From NCBI RefSeq assembly GCF_017309955.1, contig NZ_CP021247.1, positions 558,001-622,000 on the forward strand: 64,000 nt of DNA, read 5' to 3'. The notes below the pieces were generated by a model. It was not told where the DNA came from and made no database searches. It saw only the letters and a program-made list of their open reading frames with translations. The stretch's first letter is position 1. Each line of letters starts with the position of its first letter. Below are positions 9,085 to 17,852 of the stretch, in pieces. A program made the translations under genes and the position numbers. The stretch comes from Novosphingobium sp. KA1 (GTDB lineage: Bacteria; Pseudomonadota; Alphaproteobacteria; Sphingomonadales; Sphingomonadaceae).

Positions 9085-10899
9085 TCAGGGTTTGGCCGCG
9101 CAGACCGCAAAGCCGAGCGGCGGCAGGTCTACGCGCACCGAGCCGGGCGCGCCGGCCGTGGCGGCGCAGGCCGTGCCCGCCAGCGTCTCGAACGCGAGCG
9201 AGGCCGGATCGACGGCAACAGCTGCTGAAACCGGCGCGGTCGAGGTGTTGAAGGCCAGCAGCACCTCGCGCCCGGTCTCGGGATCGAAGCGGGAGACGGC
9301 GATGAGGCCGGGCTTGTCCGATGCCGCGCGGGTGACCGAACGGCCCTCGGTGAGCGCCGGGGTCTTCACGCGCAAGGCGGCAAGCTGCGCGATCAGGCGG
9401 TAGAGCGGATGGGCGGGATCGAAGCTTTCGGTGGCCGTGGTCTTGGCCGTGCCGACCAGCGCCTCGCCGTTGTAGATCGCCACTTTGCTGGCGAACATGT
9501 CCTGCCGCGAAAGCTGGTCGCCGCCCGCCCCTGTAAAGCCCTGCTCGTCGCCGTAATAGATCGTCGGCACGCCGCGCAGGGTGAGCAGCATGGCATGGGC
9601 CAGTTCGTCGCGCCTGAGCAGTTCGTCCGCGCCCATCGCCGGGTTCGCGGCCTTCAGGAACATCGCCGCGCGGCCGGCGTCGTGATTGCCCAGGAACGTC
9701 GGCAATTGCATCGCCGCCCCGGCGCCGCCTTCGTAGAGCCCATCATCCTCGGGCAGGCGCGCCAGTTCCTCGCTGCTGCCGCCGCCCGCCGCCTTCAGCA
9801 CCGCGTGCATGAAGGCGAAGTCGAGCACGCCGGGAAGGCCCGCATTGCGCGTCCAGCTCGCCAGCAGCGCCGGGTCGTAGTCGCCGGTCATCACTTCGCC
9901 GAACACGTGGAAGTTCGGGATACCCTTGGCCGCCGCCCGCGCCTTCATGGCGGGGACAAACGCGCGCCAGAACTGCGGGTTCACATGCTTGGCGGTATCG
10001 ATGCGGAAACCGTCGACGCCGTACCTGTCGATCCAGTCACCATAGATCGCGATCATGCCCTCGACCACGCGCGGGTTCTCGGTGGCAAGGTCGTCCAGCC
10101 CGACAAAGTCGCCGTACTGCGCGCTTTCGCCCTTCCAGTCGGTGTTGCCGCGGTTGTGGTAATAGATCGGCTCGTTGAGCCAGGCGGGCACTTTCACCCG
10201 CTCCTCGCCCCTCGGCACATAGGGGGTATAGGCGAAGGAGGGATCGGTCATCCGCGCCCAGTTCGCGGCGCCGGCATCGCCGTCACCGGCAAAACCGGGA
10301 TTGATCGGCGCTCCGGCCACGCCACCTTTGCGCGAGAACGGGTAGTCCGCCTTCGAGCGGTAGGGATAGCCCTCGGCCTTGCCCTCCTTGTACTGGATCA
10401 CGTCCGCCGTGTGGTTGACGATGATGTCCATGTAGACCTTCATCCCCCGCGCATGGGCAGCATCGACCAGCGCCTTGAAGTCCGCATCCGTGCCGAAGTG
10501 CGGATCGACATGGGTGAAGTCGGTGATCCAGTAGCCGTGATAGCCCGCGCTTTCATTGCCTTTCGGCCCCTGCACCGGCTTGTTCCTGAAGATCGGCCCC
10601 ACCCAGATCGCCGTCGCGCCAAGGTTCTGGATATAGCCCAGCCGCTGCGTCAGCCCCTTGAGGTCGCCGCCGTGGTAGAACGCCTTGTCGGCGGGATCGA
10701 AGCCGGTGGTGAGCCTGTCGCCCTTCATTCCGCCCGCATCGTTCGACGGGTCGCCGTTCTCGAAGCGGTCGGGCAGGACGAAGTAGATCACTTCCTGCTC
10801 CGGCGTGCGGGCGCGCAGGTCTTCCAGCGGTCCAGCCATCGCGGATGGGGCGGCAAGCGATGCAGCCAGGGTCAGGAGAGAAGGAAGCAGGCGGTTCAT
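9085..10899 (-). CDS. Secreted GH13 alpha-amylase family protein
   Basis: This protein of about 604 residues has a signal peptide (MNRLLPSLLTLAASLAAPSAMAG), so it acts in the periplasm or at the surface. GH13 regions: MDIIVNHTAD (I), VDGFRIDTAKH with nucleophile Asp ~301 (II), HVFGEVMTGD with Glu ~335 (III), LGNHDAGR with Asp ~407 (IV). A C-terminal beta domain follows. YFVLPDRFENGD at the start is characteristic of cyclomaltodextrinase- and amylase-like exported GH13 enzymes. It would cut starch or long maltodextrins into pieces for the neighbouring enzymes. The ATG at 10899 has ggagag 8 bases upstream. It lies downstream of the TonB receptor across a 168-base gap containing a strong hairpin. 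Confidence 0.92.
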   Translation of the reverse strand: MNRLLPSLLTLAASLAAPSAMAGPLEDLRARTPEQEVIYFVLPDRFENGDPSNDAGGMKGDRLTTGFDPADKAFYHGGDLKGLTQRLGYIQNLGATAIWVGPIFRNKPVQGPKGNESAGYHGYWITDFTHVDPHFGTDADFKALVDAAHARGMKVYMDIIVNHTADVIQYKEGKAEGYPYRSKADYPFSRKGGVAGAPINPGFAGDGDAGAANWARMTDPSFAYTPYVPRGEERVKVPAWLNEPIYYHNRGNTDWKGESAQYGDFVGLDDLATENPRVVEGMIAIYGDWIDRYGVDGFRIDTAKHVNPQFWRAFVPAMKARAAAKGIPNFHVFGEVMTGDYDPALLASWTRNAGLPGVLDFAFMHAVLKAAGGGSSEELARLPEDDGLYEGGAGAAMQLPTFLGNHDAGRAAMFLKAANPAMGADELLRRDELAHAMLLTLRGVPTIYYGDEQGFTGAGGDQLSRQDMFASKVAIYNGEALVGTAKTTATESFDPAHPLYRLIAQLAALRVKTPALTEGRSVTRAASDKPGLIAVSRFDPETGREVLLAFNTSTAPVSAAVAVDPASLAFETLAGTACAATAGAPGSVRVDLPPLGFAVCAAKP

Positions 10900-10969
10900 C
10901 TCAGGCACTCTCCGATGTTTTTCGTCCCGACGTTTTCGTCATCGTCGCCCCGAAACCCGTTCGGGGGAA

Positions 10970-11010
10970 GCGGAACCGGGAATGGAGGGAGAGGGACTTC
11001 CCGGTTCCGC
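10970..11010. other. 13-bp perfect hairpin between TonB receptor and amylase genes
   Basis: gcggaaccgggaa (10970–10982) pairs without mismatch with ttcccggttccgc (10998–11010) around a 15-base loop. It sits in the 167-base gap between the receptor stop and the amylase start, both on the minus strand. There is no U tract on either side. It is more likely an mRNA-stabilising or partially terminating element that sets the receptor:enzyme ratio than a full terminator. Confidence 0.6.
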
Positions 11011-11066
11011 CCATTGCGATGCCGCCGGAGAGGAGGAGGTTCCCCGCACGGCACCGATAACTGGCC

Positions 11067-13889
11067 TCAGAACTTATACGTGAAGCCCGCCAGATAGCGC
11101 GCGCCGTAGCGCTGGTAGTCGATGATCTGGCGGTTATCGCCCGGATTGGTCGTCACGAACGGCGCATTGGTGAGGTTCTGGCCCTGAATGTAGAGCGAGA
11201 GCCCTTCGAGCGAACTGCCCGGCTGGAAGTCATAGCCGATCTGCGCATCGACGATCGTTTCCGGCTGGGCGCGGCGGCGCACGCGGTTGGCCGCGAAGCC
11301 CGAGACTTCACCGATGAAGGTCGAACGATAACGCACCGAGGCGCGGGCGTTGAAGCCCCACTTCTCGAAGAAGGCGGTGCCGTTGGCGACCCACTTCGAA
11401 TAGCCCGGCAGCGCCGAGGCCGGTTCGCCCGGGGTCGGGTGGATCTTCGACTGGGTATAGGCCACCGAGCCGGTCACGCCGAAGCCTTCAAGCGCCGAGG
11501 TGAAGGCGTCGAACGGGATCGTGCCCGCCACTTCCACGCCGTAGAGCTTGCCGCCCTGCCCGTTGACCGGGATGTTGATCACCGCCGTCGGCGAGATCGT
11601 GTAGCCCGCGCCCGGATCGGGCAGCGCCAGCGTCGAGCTGTCGATCACCACGTCCTGGTTGTAGACGTAGCTCTTGAGGTCCTTGAAGAAGAACTGCGCG
11701 GCGATGTAGCCCTTGGCGGCGAAGTATTTCTCGAAGGTCAGGTCGAGCGCGTTGGCGCGCCAGGGACGCAGGTCCGGGTTGCCCGAGGAGCCGGTCACCT
11801 GCGCCACGCCATTGGTGAAGGTATAGCCATATTCCAGCGAGGCGCGCATGTCGTCGAGACGCGGGCGGATGATCTCGCGCGCGGCGGCAAAGCGCACCAC
11901 GAAGTCGCTGGGCATGCGCAGCGAGAGGTTGAGGCTGGGCAGCACGTCGAGATAGTCCGTGCTCGAACGGCGCACCGCGTAGATGTAGGCGGGCGAGCCA
12001 TTGGCATTGACCACCTGCAGCCCGGTGGCCGGATCGATGTTCGGCGCGGCGCTGCCGCCGGTCGAGTTCTGGTCGGTCCAGATCGCCTGCACGCCGATGT
12101 TGCCGGTCAGTTCCGAAGCGCCGATCTGCGAGCGGATGTTGGCCTGGAGATAGGCCGTCATCAGCTTCTCGCGGATCGCATAGCCCTTCGAGACCACGTC
12201 GCCGGTGGGGTTCGGCACGAGGTTGTAGATGCCGTCGCGAATCAGCGCGAGCGGGTTGTAGCTGATGACATTGCCCAGCCCGAGGTACTTGAGGTTGGTG
12301 GTGCCGAGCCGGTACTGCTCGGGCACTTCCACGCTGACGGTGCCGTCGGTATTGGCGGCAAGGCCGAGGAAATATTCCTCCGGCGTCAGCGTCTTGGAAT
12401 GGTTGGTGTAGTTCATGCCCGCCTGGATCGAGCTGAAGAACGAGGATTCCAGCTCCTTCGTCACCTCGCTGCGGAACTGCCAGAGCTCGTCCTTGATCTT
12501 GCGGTTGTTGTAGTAGCCGTCCTGCCCGCCGTAGATCGCGGTGCCGTCGGTGCCGATCTGGGTGCCGCCCCAGCCTTGCGGGCTGGTCAGCAGGATCTGG
12601 CTCCAGTCGCCATAATCAATGTCGTGGGTGAAGGTCGTGCCCTTGGCGGCGCTGGTGAAGCCGATCGTGTCGGTGGCGCCGGTACCGGCGCGGCCGGTGC
12701 CCGAATAGCTCTCGACGTTCAGTTCGTTGCGGTCGGTCTTCGAATAGCTGGCATCGACCATCGCGCTCCAGCCATTGTCCCCCTTCCAGGTGTTGTTCCA
12801 GCCGAACGAATAGAGCTTGGCGTGGCGCTGGAACACGTCGTTGCGCAGCACGCCCTTGACGTCGGAGAAGCTGCCCGCGCTGACCAGCCCGTCCTCGACC
12901 GTGTAGCCGGGATCGAGCGTGGCCGAGGACCAGTAGAGCGGCAGTTCGATGCCGCGCTTGATCTGGTTGTCCTTGAAGTTCGAATAGAAGGCATCGACGG
13001 TCGAGGTGAAGTTGGGGCTCGGGCGCCACTGCAGGGTGCCGTTGAGGCCGAGGCGCTTGAGCTTGCTCGAGGTGTTGTACGACTTCGAGCCGCCGATCAC
13101 CTTGTTGCCGTCGGCCGTGTCGGCATAGCCCCAGGCGTTGAACTCCTGCACCTGGTAGGGCTCGCTGTTGTAGCTGGCGCCCAGCGCCACGCCGAGGGTG
13201 TCGTTCGCGAACTGGTCGACGTACATGCCGTTGATGCGGTAACCCTTGTCGTCCGAGCCCTTGTTGAGCTTGCCGAGGTCGGCATAGACGCCGCGCGCGC
13301 CCACGGTGACGATGCGCTTGCCGGCATCGAGCGGACGGATCGTGCGCATGTCGACGGTGCCCGACAGGCCCTGGCCGACCAGGCTCGCCATCGGCGTCTT
13401 GTAGACGTTGACCGCGTTGATCACCTCGGAGGGATACTGGTCGTACTCGACCGCGCGGTTGTCGCCGGTCGAGGTCTGCTCGCGCCCGTTCAGCAGCGTG
13501 GTCGAGAAGTCCGGCGCGAAACCGCGGATCGAGATCGCGTTGGAGCGGCCGTTGACGCGCTGCGAGGTCAGGCCCGGCAGGCGGGCGATGGATTCGGCGA
13601 TCGAGGCGTCGGGCAGCTTGCCGATGTCCTCGGCCGAGACCGATTCGACGATCTGCTCGGCGCCCTTCTTCTTGTTGACCGCCGATTCAAGGCTGGCACG
13701 AAAACCGGTAACGACGATCGACTGGGCCTCGGCGTCGGACGTCACGTCCCCGGCTTCCTGCGCAAGAGCGACATGCGGCGCGGCGACCAGGGCGATGGCG
13801 AGCGCCAGCGAAGACACCGTCTTCGGGCCCGACGAGAAAGCCAGCGAAGACACGGTCTTCGGGCGCGAGATAGGGTCGTGAAGCAACAT
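11067..13889 (-). CDS. TonB-dependent receptor (maltodextrin/starch uptake)
   Basis: This outer-membrane receptor has about 940 residues. The plug domain shows SIVVTGFRASLESAV, a TonB-Xanth-Caul-type start, then LPDASIAESIARLPG, an ISIRGF segment, LLNGREQ and SEVINAVNVYKTP. The long beta-barrel ends with the terminal-Phe signature YLAGFTYKF. The signal sequence contains a 12-residue tandem duplication: SRPKTVSSLAFS followed by SGPKTVSSLALA. It leads a run of starch enzymes and is divergent from a LacI regulator, so uptake of malto-oligosaccharides is the likely role; this is from context, not from the receptor itself. I start it at ATG 13889 rather than the longer frame to 13970. Confidence 0.9.
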   Translation of the reverse strand: MLLHDPISRPKTVSSLAFSSGPKTVSSLALAIALVAAPHVALAQEAGDVTSDAEAQSIVVTGFRASLESAVNKKKGAEQIVESVSAEDIGKLPDASIAESIARLPGLTSQRVNGRSNAISIRGFAPDFSTTLLNGREQTSTGDNRAVEYDQYPSEVINAVNVYKTPMASLVGQGLSGTVDMRTIRPLDAGKRIVTVGARGVYADLGKLNKGSDDKGYRINGMYVDQFANDTLGVALGASYNSEPYQVQEFNAWGYADTADGNKVIGGSKSYNTSSKLKRLGLNGTLQWRPSPNFTSTVDAFYSNFKDNQIKRGIELPLYWSSATLDPGYTVEDGLVSAGSFSDVKGVLRNDVFQRHAKLYSFGWNNTWKGDNGWSAMVDASYSKTDRNELNVESYSGTGRAGTGATDTIGFTSAAKGTTFTHDIDYGDWSQILLTSPQGWGGTQIGTDGTAIYGGQDGYYNNRKIKDELWQFRSEVTKELESSFFSSIQAGMNYTNHSKTLTPEEYFLGLAANTDGTVSVEVPEQYRLGTTNLKYLGLGNVISYNPLALIRDGIYNLVPNPTGDVVSKGYAIREKLMTAYLQANIRSQIGASELTGNIGVQAIWTDQNSTGGSAAPNIDPATGLQVVNANGSPAYIYAVRRSSTDYLDVLPSLNLSLRMPSDFVVRFAAAREIIRPRLDDMRASLEYGYTFTNGVAQVTGSSGNPDLRPWRANALDLTFEKYFAAKGYIAAQFFFKDLKSYVYNQDVVIDSSTLALPDPGAGYTISPTAVINIPVNGQGGKLYGVEVAGTIPFDAFTSALEGFGVTGSVAYTQSKIHPTPGEPASALPGYSKWVANGTAFFEKWGFNARASVRYRSTFIGEVSGFAANRVRRRAQPETIVDAQIGYDFQPGSSLEGLSLYIQGQNLTNAPFVTTNPGDNRQIIDYQRYGARYLAGFTYKF
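13804..13875 (-). repeat. 36-bp tandem duplication within the receptor signal sequence
   Basis: gccagcgaagacaccgtctt (from 13804) recurs from 13840 with a single C/G change in that stretch. The period is 36 bases, or 12 codons, so the frame is kept. It lengthens the n-region and h-region junction of the TonB receptor leader peptide. Confidence 0.85.
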
Positions 13890-14015
13890 CTGTGTCCTCC
13901 TCCAAAGTGACCGGCGGATCGGGGCAAATGTGCATCCCCAAGCGCCGTGGAAGGCCCGGTGGTTGTCCACCGCGACGCTTCCGCTCTCCCCCTGCTTAGG
14001 ACGGGACAGGTGAAT

Positions 14016-14041
14016 GCATAATATGGCATACGTATACGCAA
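14016..14041. promoter_or_regulatory. Candidate operator/promoter between TonB receptor and LacI gene
   Basis: The divergent gap holds the perfect 8-base palindrome cgtatacg (14031–14038) overlapping the dyad gcatac|gtatac. On the minus strand a tattat -10-like box lies at about 14018–14023. A dyad this close to a promoter, between a LacI gene and its probable target, is where the regulator's operator is expected. The same cgtatacg occurs at 40752–40759 upstream of the exported beta-galactosidase. Binding is inferred only. Confidence 0.45.
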
Positions 14042-14134
14042 GTGCCGGTAGGCCACGCGGCGTTGCCGTTCTGCCACCCTCATGAACAGGCGCAAGCGGC
14101 CGGAATTCCGGGCATTTACGGAAGGGGAAGACAG

Positions 14135-15175
14135 ATGGGACGCAAGCCGAGCAACAGGCCGACGAGCTTCGACATCGCCTATCGCGCCGGGGTCTCGCAG
14201 CCCACGGTGAGCCGCGCGCTGCGCGGATCGAAGTCAGTCAGCGCCGCCACCCGCGCCCGCATCGAGGCCATCGCGCGGGAGCTGAACTACTCGGTCGACA
14301 AGAACGCCTCGTCGCTGCGCTCGCAGCGTGCCAACACCATCGCGCTGCTGTTCTTCGAGGAGCAGACGCCCGACGATTCGAAGATCAACCCCTTCTTCCT
14401 CGCCATGCTGGCATCGATCACCCGGCAATGCGCGAATCGCGGGCTGGACCTGCTCATCTCGTTCCAGAAGATGGAGGACGACTGGCACGTGCGCTATCAG
14501 GACAGCCACCGCGCCGACGGGCTGATCCTGCTGGGCTACGGCGACTACACGCTCTACGAAAGCCGCCTCGAACAGCTGGTCAGGCAAGGCACGCACTTCG
14601 TGCGCTGGGGTTCGGTGGACGATCGCACTATCGGCGCCACGGTGGGCTCGGACAATTTCGGCGCGGGCAAGCTGGCGGGCGAGCACCTGATCGGCCTCGG
14701 CCGCCGGCGCATCGCCTTTCTCGGCCAGGCGGACGAGCACTACCCCGAATTCGCCGACCGCTACCGCGGCCTGTGCACCGCCATGGCCGAGGCCGGCCTT
14801 GCCTGCGATCCCATGCTCCAGCGCGATGCGATCAGCCACGAGGAACTCGGCCAGCGCGCCATGCAGGACATCCTCGACAGCGGCGCCGGGTTCGACGCGG
14901 TATTTGCCGCCAGCGACCTCATCGCCATCGGCGCGATGCGGGCGCTGGCCGCAGCCGGTCGCACGATTCCGGGCGACGTCGCGGTGATGGGCTTCGACGA
15001 CCTACCCGCCGCCAGCATGACCAATCCGCCGCTGACGACGGTGATGCAGGACCTCAAGGGCGCGGGCGAGCGGCTGGTCGAGACACTGGTCGCGCAGATC
15101 GAGGACACCCCCCTGCCCGCCCCCACCCTGCCTTCGCGCCTGATCGCGCGCGCGAGCACCCTGCCTGCCCGCTGA
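14135..15175 (+). CDS. LacI family transcriptional regulator
   Basis: This 346-residue protein has an N-terminal LacI helix-turn-helix (FDIAYRAGVSQPTVSRALRGSKSVS) and hinge (ARELNYSVDKNASSLRS). A periplasmic-binding-protein-like sugar domain follows, containing DGLILLG, GRRRIAFLG, DAVFAASDLIAIGAMRAL and VAVMGFDDLPAA. It is divergent from the starch TonB receptor and probably represses that cluster until a maltodextrin-derived inducer appears. ATG 14135 is chosen because gaaggggaag precedes it; the open frame to 14042 lacks LacI homology. The first helix is slightly unusual, with YRAGVSQPTVSRALRG where 'AxxAGVSxxTVSR' is typical. Confidence 0.93.
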   Translation: MGRKPSNRPTSFDIAYRAGVSQPTVSRALRGSKSVSAATRARIEAIARELNYSVDKNASSLRSQRANTIALLFFEEQTPDDSKINPFFLAMLASITRQCANRGLDLLISFQKMEDDWHVRYQDSHRADGLILLGYGDYTLYESRLEQLVRQGTHFVRWGSVDDRTIGATVGSDNFGAGKLAGEHLIGLGRRRIAFLGQADEHYPEFADRYRGLCTAMAEAGLACDPMLQRDAISHEELGQRAMQDILDSGAGFDAVFAASDLIAIGAMRALAAAGRTIPGDVAVMGFDDLPAASMTNPPLTTVMQDLKGAGERLVETLVAQIEDTPLPAPTLPSRLIARASTLPAR

Positions 15176-15559
15176 AGCTCTCCCCCCCTCCCTCTCCCCC
15201 ACGCATTTCCAGACCGACACCGCACGCCGACCAAGAATGATGCCGATACTTCAATACCTTGAGAACACGACTTCCAGAAATCGACATATTCGGAAATCAC
15301 AAAATACCAATCACGATTCAATTGATAAATTTTTGACAAAAATAATGTAATTTATACAAATAAAATTCCATGGCAATTTTACCAATATTGTCATAATTAC
15401 CCCGCAATGCTATCGCAAAGCAATGGAAGTTCCGACGCGATTCGGAATCCAAAACCCTTTCAGAACGACATGATTTCATTCACGTTCTTCCAGACAGGTC
15501 TCTGGAAGACGGTCGGTCGCGTCATCCTTGCTTCCATGCGAGAGATGAGGAGAACCGCA
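15176..15559. other. AT-rich intergenic island with a sigma70-like promoter
   Basis: This stretch of 384 bases has no convincing gene. From about 15240 to 15410 it is strikingly AT-rich against the GC-rich surroundings, with aaaataatgtaatttatac-type sequence. A consensus TTGACA at 15333–15338 and TACAAA at 15355–15360 are separated by 16 bases, pointing toward the UrcA-like gene. The leader would then be about 200 bases long. Confidence 0.5.
15333..15360 (+). promoter_or_regulatory. Candidate promoter for the UrcA-like gene
   Basis: A perfect -35 box (TTGACA) is followed after 16 bases by TACAAA, within an AT-rich island and about 200 bases upstream of the UrcA-like start. There is no competing gene between. 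Box match and context are the only evidence. Confidence 0.4.
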
Positions 15560-15985
15560 ATGGCTTTCAGATTGCTTGCATGCTCGGCAGCACTCGCGGT
15601 GCTGATGCCCGGCGCAGCGCCGGCTTCGGAAGAAACACTCACGACCGTCGTCCGCGGCCCCTATGGCAGCCTTCCGGCCTGGCTGAGCTTCGAGGGAACC
15701 CTGCACGAACCGCCCTATCGCGCCCGCATCGACATTTCCGATCTCCGTCTCGACCAGAGCGGCGACCAGGCCGTCATGGTCCACCGGGTCCGCATGGGCA
15801 GCGCCAAGATGTGCCGGCGCATCTACACCGCCGAACCGCAACTCGCCTACAACCCCGAACCCGCGATCCGGAATTGCCGCCGCGAGGCCGTTGCCGGCGC
15901 CGAGCCGCAGATGAACTCGGCCATCGACGCGGCGCGGCGCGGCGAACGGGTCGCCTATCTGGGCATGGCGCCCGCCGGATCCTGA
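15560..15985 (+). CDS. UrcA family protein, exported
   Basis: This 141-residue protein has a clear signal peptide (MAFRLLACSAALAVLMPGAAPAS). The mature part fits the UrcA pattern: a short strand segment (ARIDISDLRLDQSGDQ), then HRVRMGSAKMCRR and a second conserved Cys in IRNCRREAVAGAE. A helical NSAIDAARRG segment ends it. UrcA proteins are small secreted proteins of unknown function, abundant in sphingomonads. The start at 15560 has gatgaggaga before it. It lies between the LacI regulator and the sugar carrier, but its own AT-rich promoter suggests separate control. Confidence 0.7.
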   Translation: MAFRLLACSAALAVLMPGAAPASEETLTTVVRGPYGSLPAWLSFEGTLHEPPYRARIDISDLRLDQSGDQAVMVHRVRMGSAKMCRRIYTAEPQLAYNPEPAIRNCRREAVAGAEPQMNSAIDAARRGERVAYLGMAPAGS

Positions 15986-16122
15986 CGGTCCGCCAACCGG
16001 ACGGACCATGAAGCTGGCCGTCACGGGGGGCCGTCACGAGAGACGCGCCGACCACGACCGAACCGTGCTCCACCGCGCCATGGCATTCGTATGCATCTTG
16101 CCCAAGCGCGCGCCCCATGCGA

Positions 16123-16149
16123 GGCCCGGCGTCACACAAACGCCGGGCC
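16123..16149 (+). other. 10-bp perfect hairpin before the sugar carrier gene
   Basis: ggcccggcgt (16123–16132) pairs with acgccgggcc (16140–16149) around a 7-base loop. There is no T run. It sits 34 bases before the MFS start and could end the UrcA transcript or structure the carrier's leader. Confidence 0.4.
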
Positions 16150-16182
16150 GCGATGCCTTGCGGAATCAGGGAAAAGGACGTG

Positions 16183-17700
16183 ATGGATCAGGCGGTTTCG
16201 GGCGCGATCAGGGCTGAAAAGCCGCGGCAAGGCTGGGCGGGCCTGTGGAACATCAGCTTCGGCTTCTTTGGCATCCAGATCGGTTTTGCGCTCCAGAACG
16301 CCAACATGAGCCGCGTGTTCCAGTCGCTCGGCTCCGCGATCGACGATCTTCCCGCGCTGTGGATCGCCGCCCCGCTGACCGGCCTGCTGGTACAGCCGGT
16401 GGTCGGCCATTTGTCCGACAGAACGTGGCTCGGGCGGCTCGGACGGCGGCGCCCCTATTTCCTCGGCGGCGCGCTGCTGGCGACGCTGGCGCTGCTGGTC
16501 ATGCCGGAAAGCAGCGGCCTCCTCATGGCGGCGCTGCTGCTGTGGATGCTGGATGCCAGCCTCAACGTCTCGATGGAGCCGTTCCGCGCCTTTGTCGGCG
16601 ACATGCTGCGGAAAGACCAGCACACCGCAGGTTACGCCGTGCAGACCGCCTTCATCGGCGTGGGCGCGGTGGTCGGCTCGCTGTTTCCCTATGTCCTCGA
16701 CCATCTCGGCGTCAGCAACGTCGCCGCCCCCGGCGGCATTCCCGATACCGTGCGCTTCAGCTTCTGGGCGGGCGGCGCCGCGCTGTTTGCCGCCGTGCTG
16801 TGGACGGTGCTGAGCACCCGCGAATATGCCCCGCACGAACTCGCCGCTTTCGAGGACGAGGACCCCTTCCACGCCCCCACCGCCGAGGCGCTTGCCGCGC
16901 GCAGCCCGCTTGGCGGCCTCGCCTGGATCGCCGCCGGTGCAGCGGTGGCGCTGGGGGTCTGGGCGTGGCATCTGGAAAAGGAAGTCTACCTGCTCGGCGG
17001 ATTGCTCGCGGGCTACGGCCTTGCGGTGATCGCCGCGATCCTGCTCGCCCGCGCGGGCCGCAGCGCCTCGATGCTGGCCGGGATCGTCGGCGATTTTGCC
17101 GGCATGCCGCCGATCATGAAGCGCCTCGCCTTCGTGCAGTTCTTCAGCTGGTCGGCGCTTTTCATCATGTGGATCAACACGACCCCGGTGGTCGCGCAGT
17201 ACCACTTCGGCTCGGCCGATCCCGCCAGCGCCGCCTATCAGCAGGCGGGCAACTGGGTGGGCGTGCTTTTCTCCGTCTATAACGGCGTCGCCGCCGTGGC
17301 CGCACTGGCCCTGCTGCCATGGCTCGCCCGGCGCATCGGCAAGGCCCGCACCCATGCCCTGTGCCTGACCTTTGGCGCCCTCGGCTTTGCCCTGTTCCTG
17401 GTGCTGCGCGACCCCCACCTGCTGGTGCTGGCCGAGATCGGCATCGGCATTGCCTGGGCGTCCATTCTCGCCATGCCCTACGCCATCCTCGCGAGCAGCC
17501 TGCCGCAGGCGAAACTCGGCATTTACATGGGTCTTTTCAACGTCTTTGTGGTGCTTCCGCAGCTGCTGGTGGCAACCGTGATGGGCTCGATCATGAAGGC
17601 TTTTTTCCCGCACGAGCCGATCTGGACGATGGCCTTTGCCGCCGCAACGCTGCTCGTCGCGGCTGTCGCTGCGCTGCGAATCAAGGCCCCGGCAGACTGA
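16183..17700 (+). CDS. MFS sugar carrier, SLC45/GPH-like (maltose/maltodextrin type)
   Basis: This 505-residue inner-membrane protein has 12 predicted segments. The N-terminal motif GHLSDRTWLGRLGRRRPYFLGG is the signature loop of the SLC45/sucrose-maltose proton symporter group, and the NANMSRVFQSLGS segment also fits. Caulobacter uses an MFS carrier of this type beside a TonB receptor for maltodextrins, and the starch enzymes and LacI gene next door suggest the same job here. ATG 16183 has aaaaggac ahead of it. Co-directional with LacI, UrcA and the second TonB receptor, but separated from each by its own gap. Confidence 0.85.
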   Translation: MDQAVSGAIRAEKPRQGWAGLWNISFGFFGIQIGFALQNANMSRVFQSLGSAIDDLPALWIAAPLTGLLVQPVVGHLSDRTWLGRLGRRRPYFLGGALLATLALLVMPESSGLLMAALLLWMLDASLNVSMEPFRAFVGDMLRKDQHTAGYAVQTAFIGVGAVVGSLFPYVLDHLGVSNVAAPGGIPDTVRFSFWAGGAALFAAVLWTVLSTREYAPHELAAFEDEDPFHAPTAEALAARSPLGGLAWIAAGAAVALGVWAWHLEKEVYLLGGLLAGYGLAVIAAILLARAGRSASMLAGIVGDFAGMPPIMKRLAFVQFFSWSALFIMWINTTPVVAQYHFGSADPASAAYQQAGNWVGVLFSVYNGVAAVAALALLPWLARRIGKARTHALCLTFGALGFALFLVLRDPHLLVLAEIGIGIAWASILAMPYAILASSLPQAKLGIYMGLFNVFVVLPQLLVATVMGSIMKAFFPHEPIWTMAFAAATLLVAAVAALRIKAPAD

Positions 17701-17786
17701 TAGCGCTACCTTAAAACAGCGCCTCTCCCGATACCCTCGGCAATCCGCCATTTACCGCGATTCCCGGCGCTTCCGATGGCTGCGCG

Positions 17787-17825
17787 TTGACTTTCATGTC
17801 CGACAAATATAATTGTCCGATAAAT
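17787..17825 (+). promoter_or_regulatory. Promoter with flanking direct repeats for TonB receptor 2
   Basis: TTGACT at 17787–17792 and a perfect TATAAT at 17808–17813 are separated by 15 bases, about 40 bases before the receptor start. The -10 box lies between two near-identical 12-mers: tgtccgacaaat at 17797–17808 and tgtccgataaat at 17814–17825. They are exactly 17 bases apart. This arrangement suggests a regulator binding on one face near the promoter. Confidence 0.6.
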
Positions 17826-17852
17826 AAGACATCTGCTTATTGGGAGGGATAC

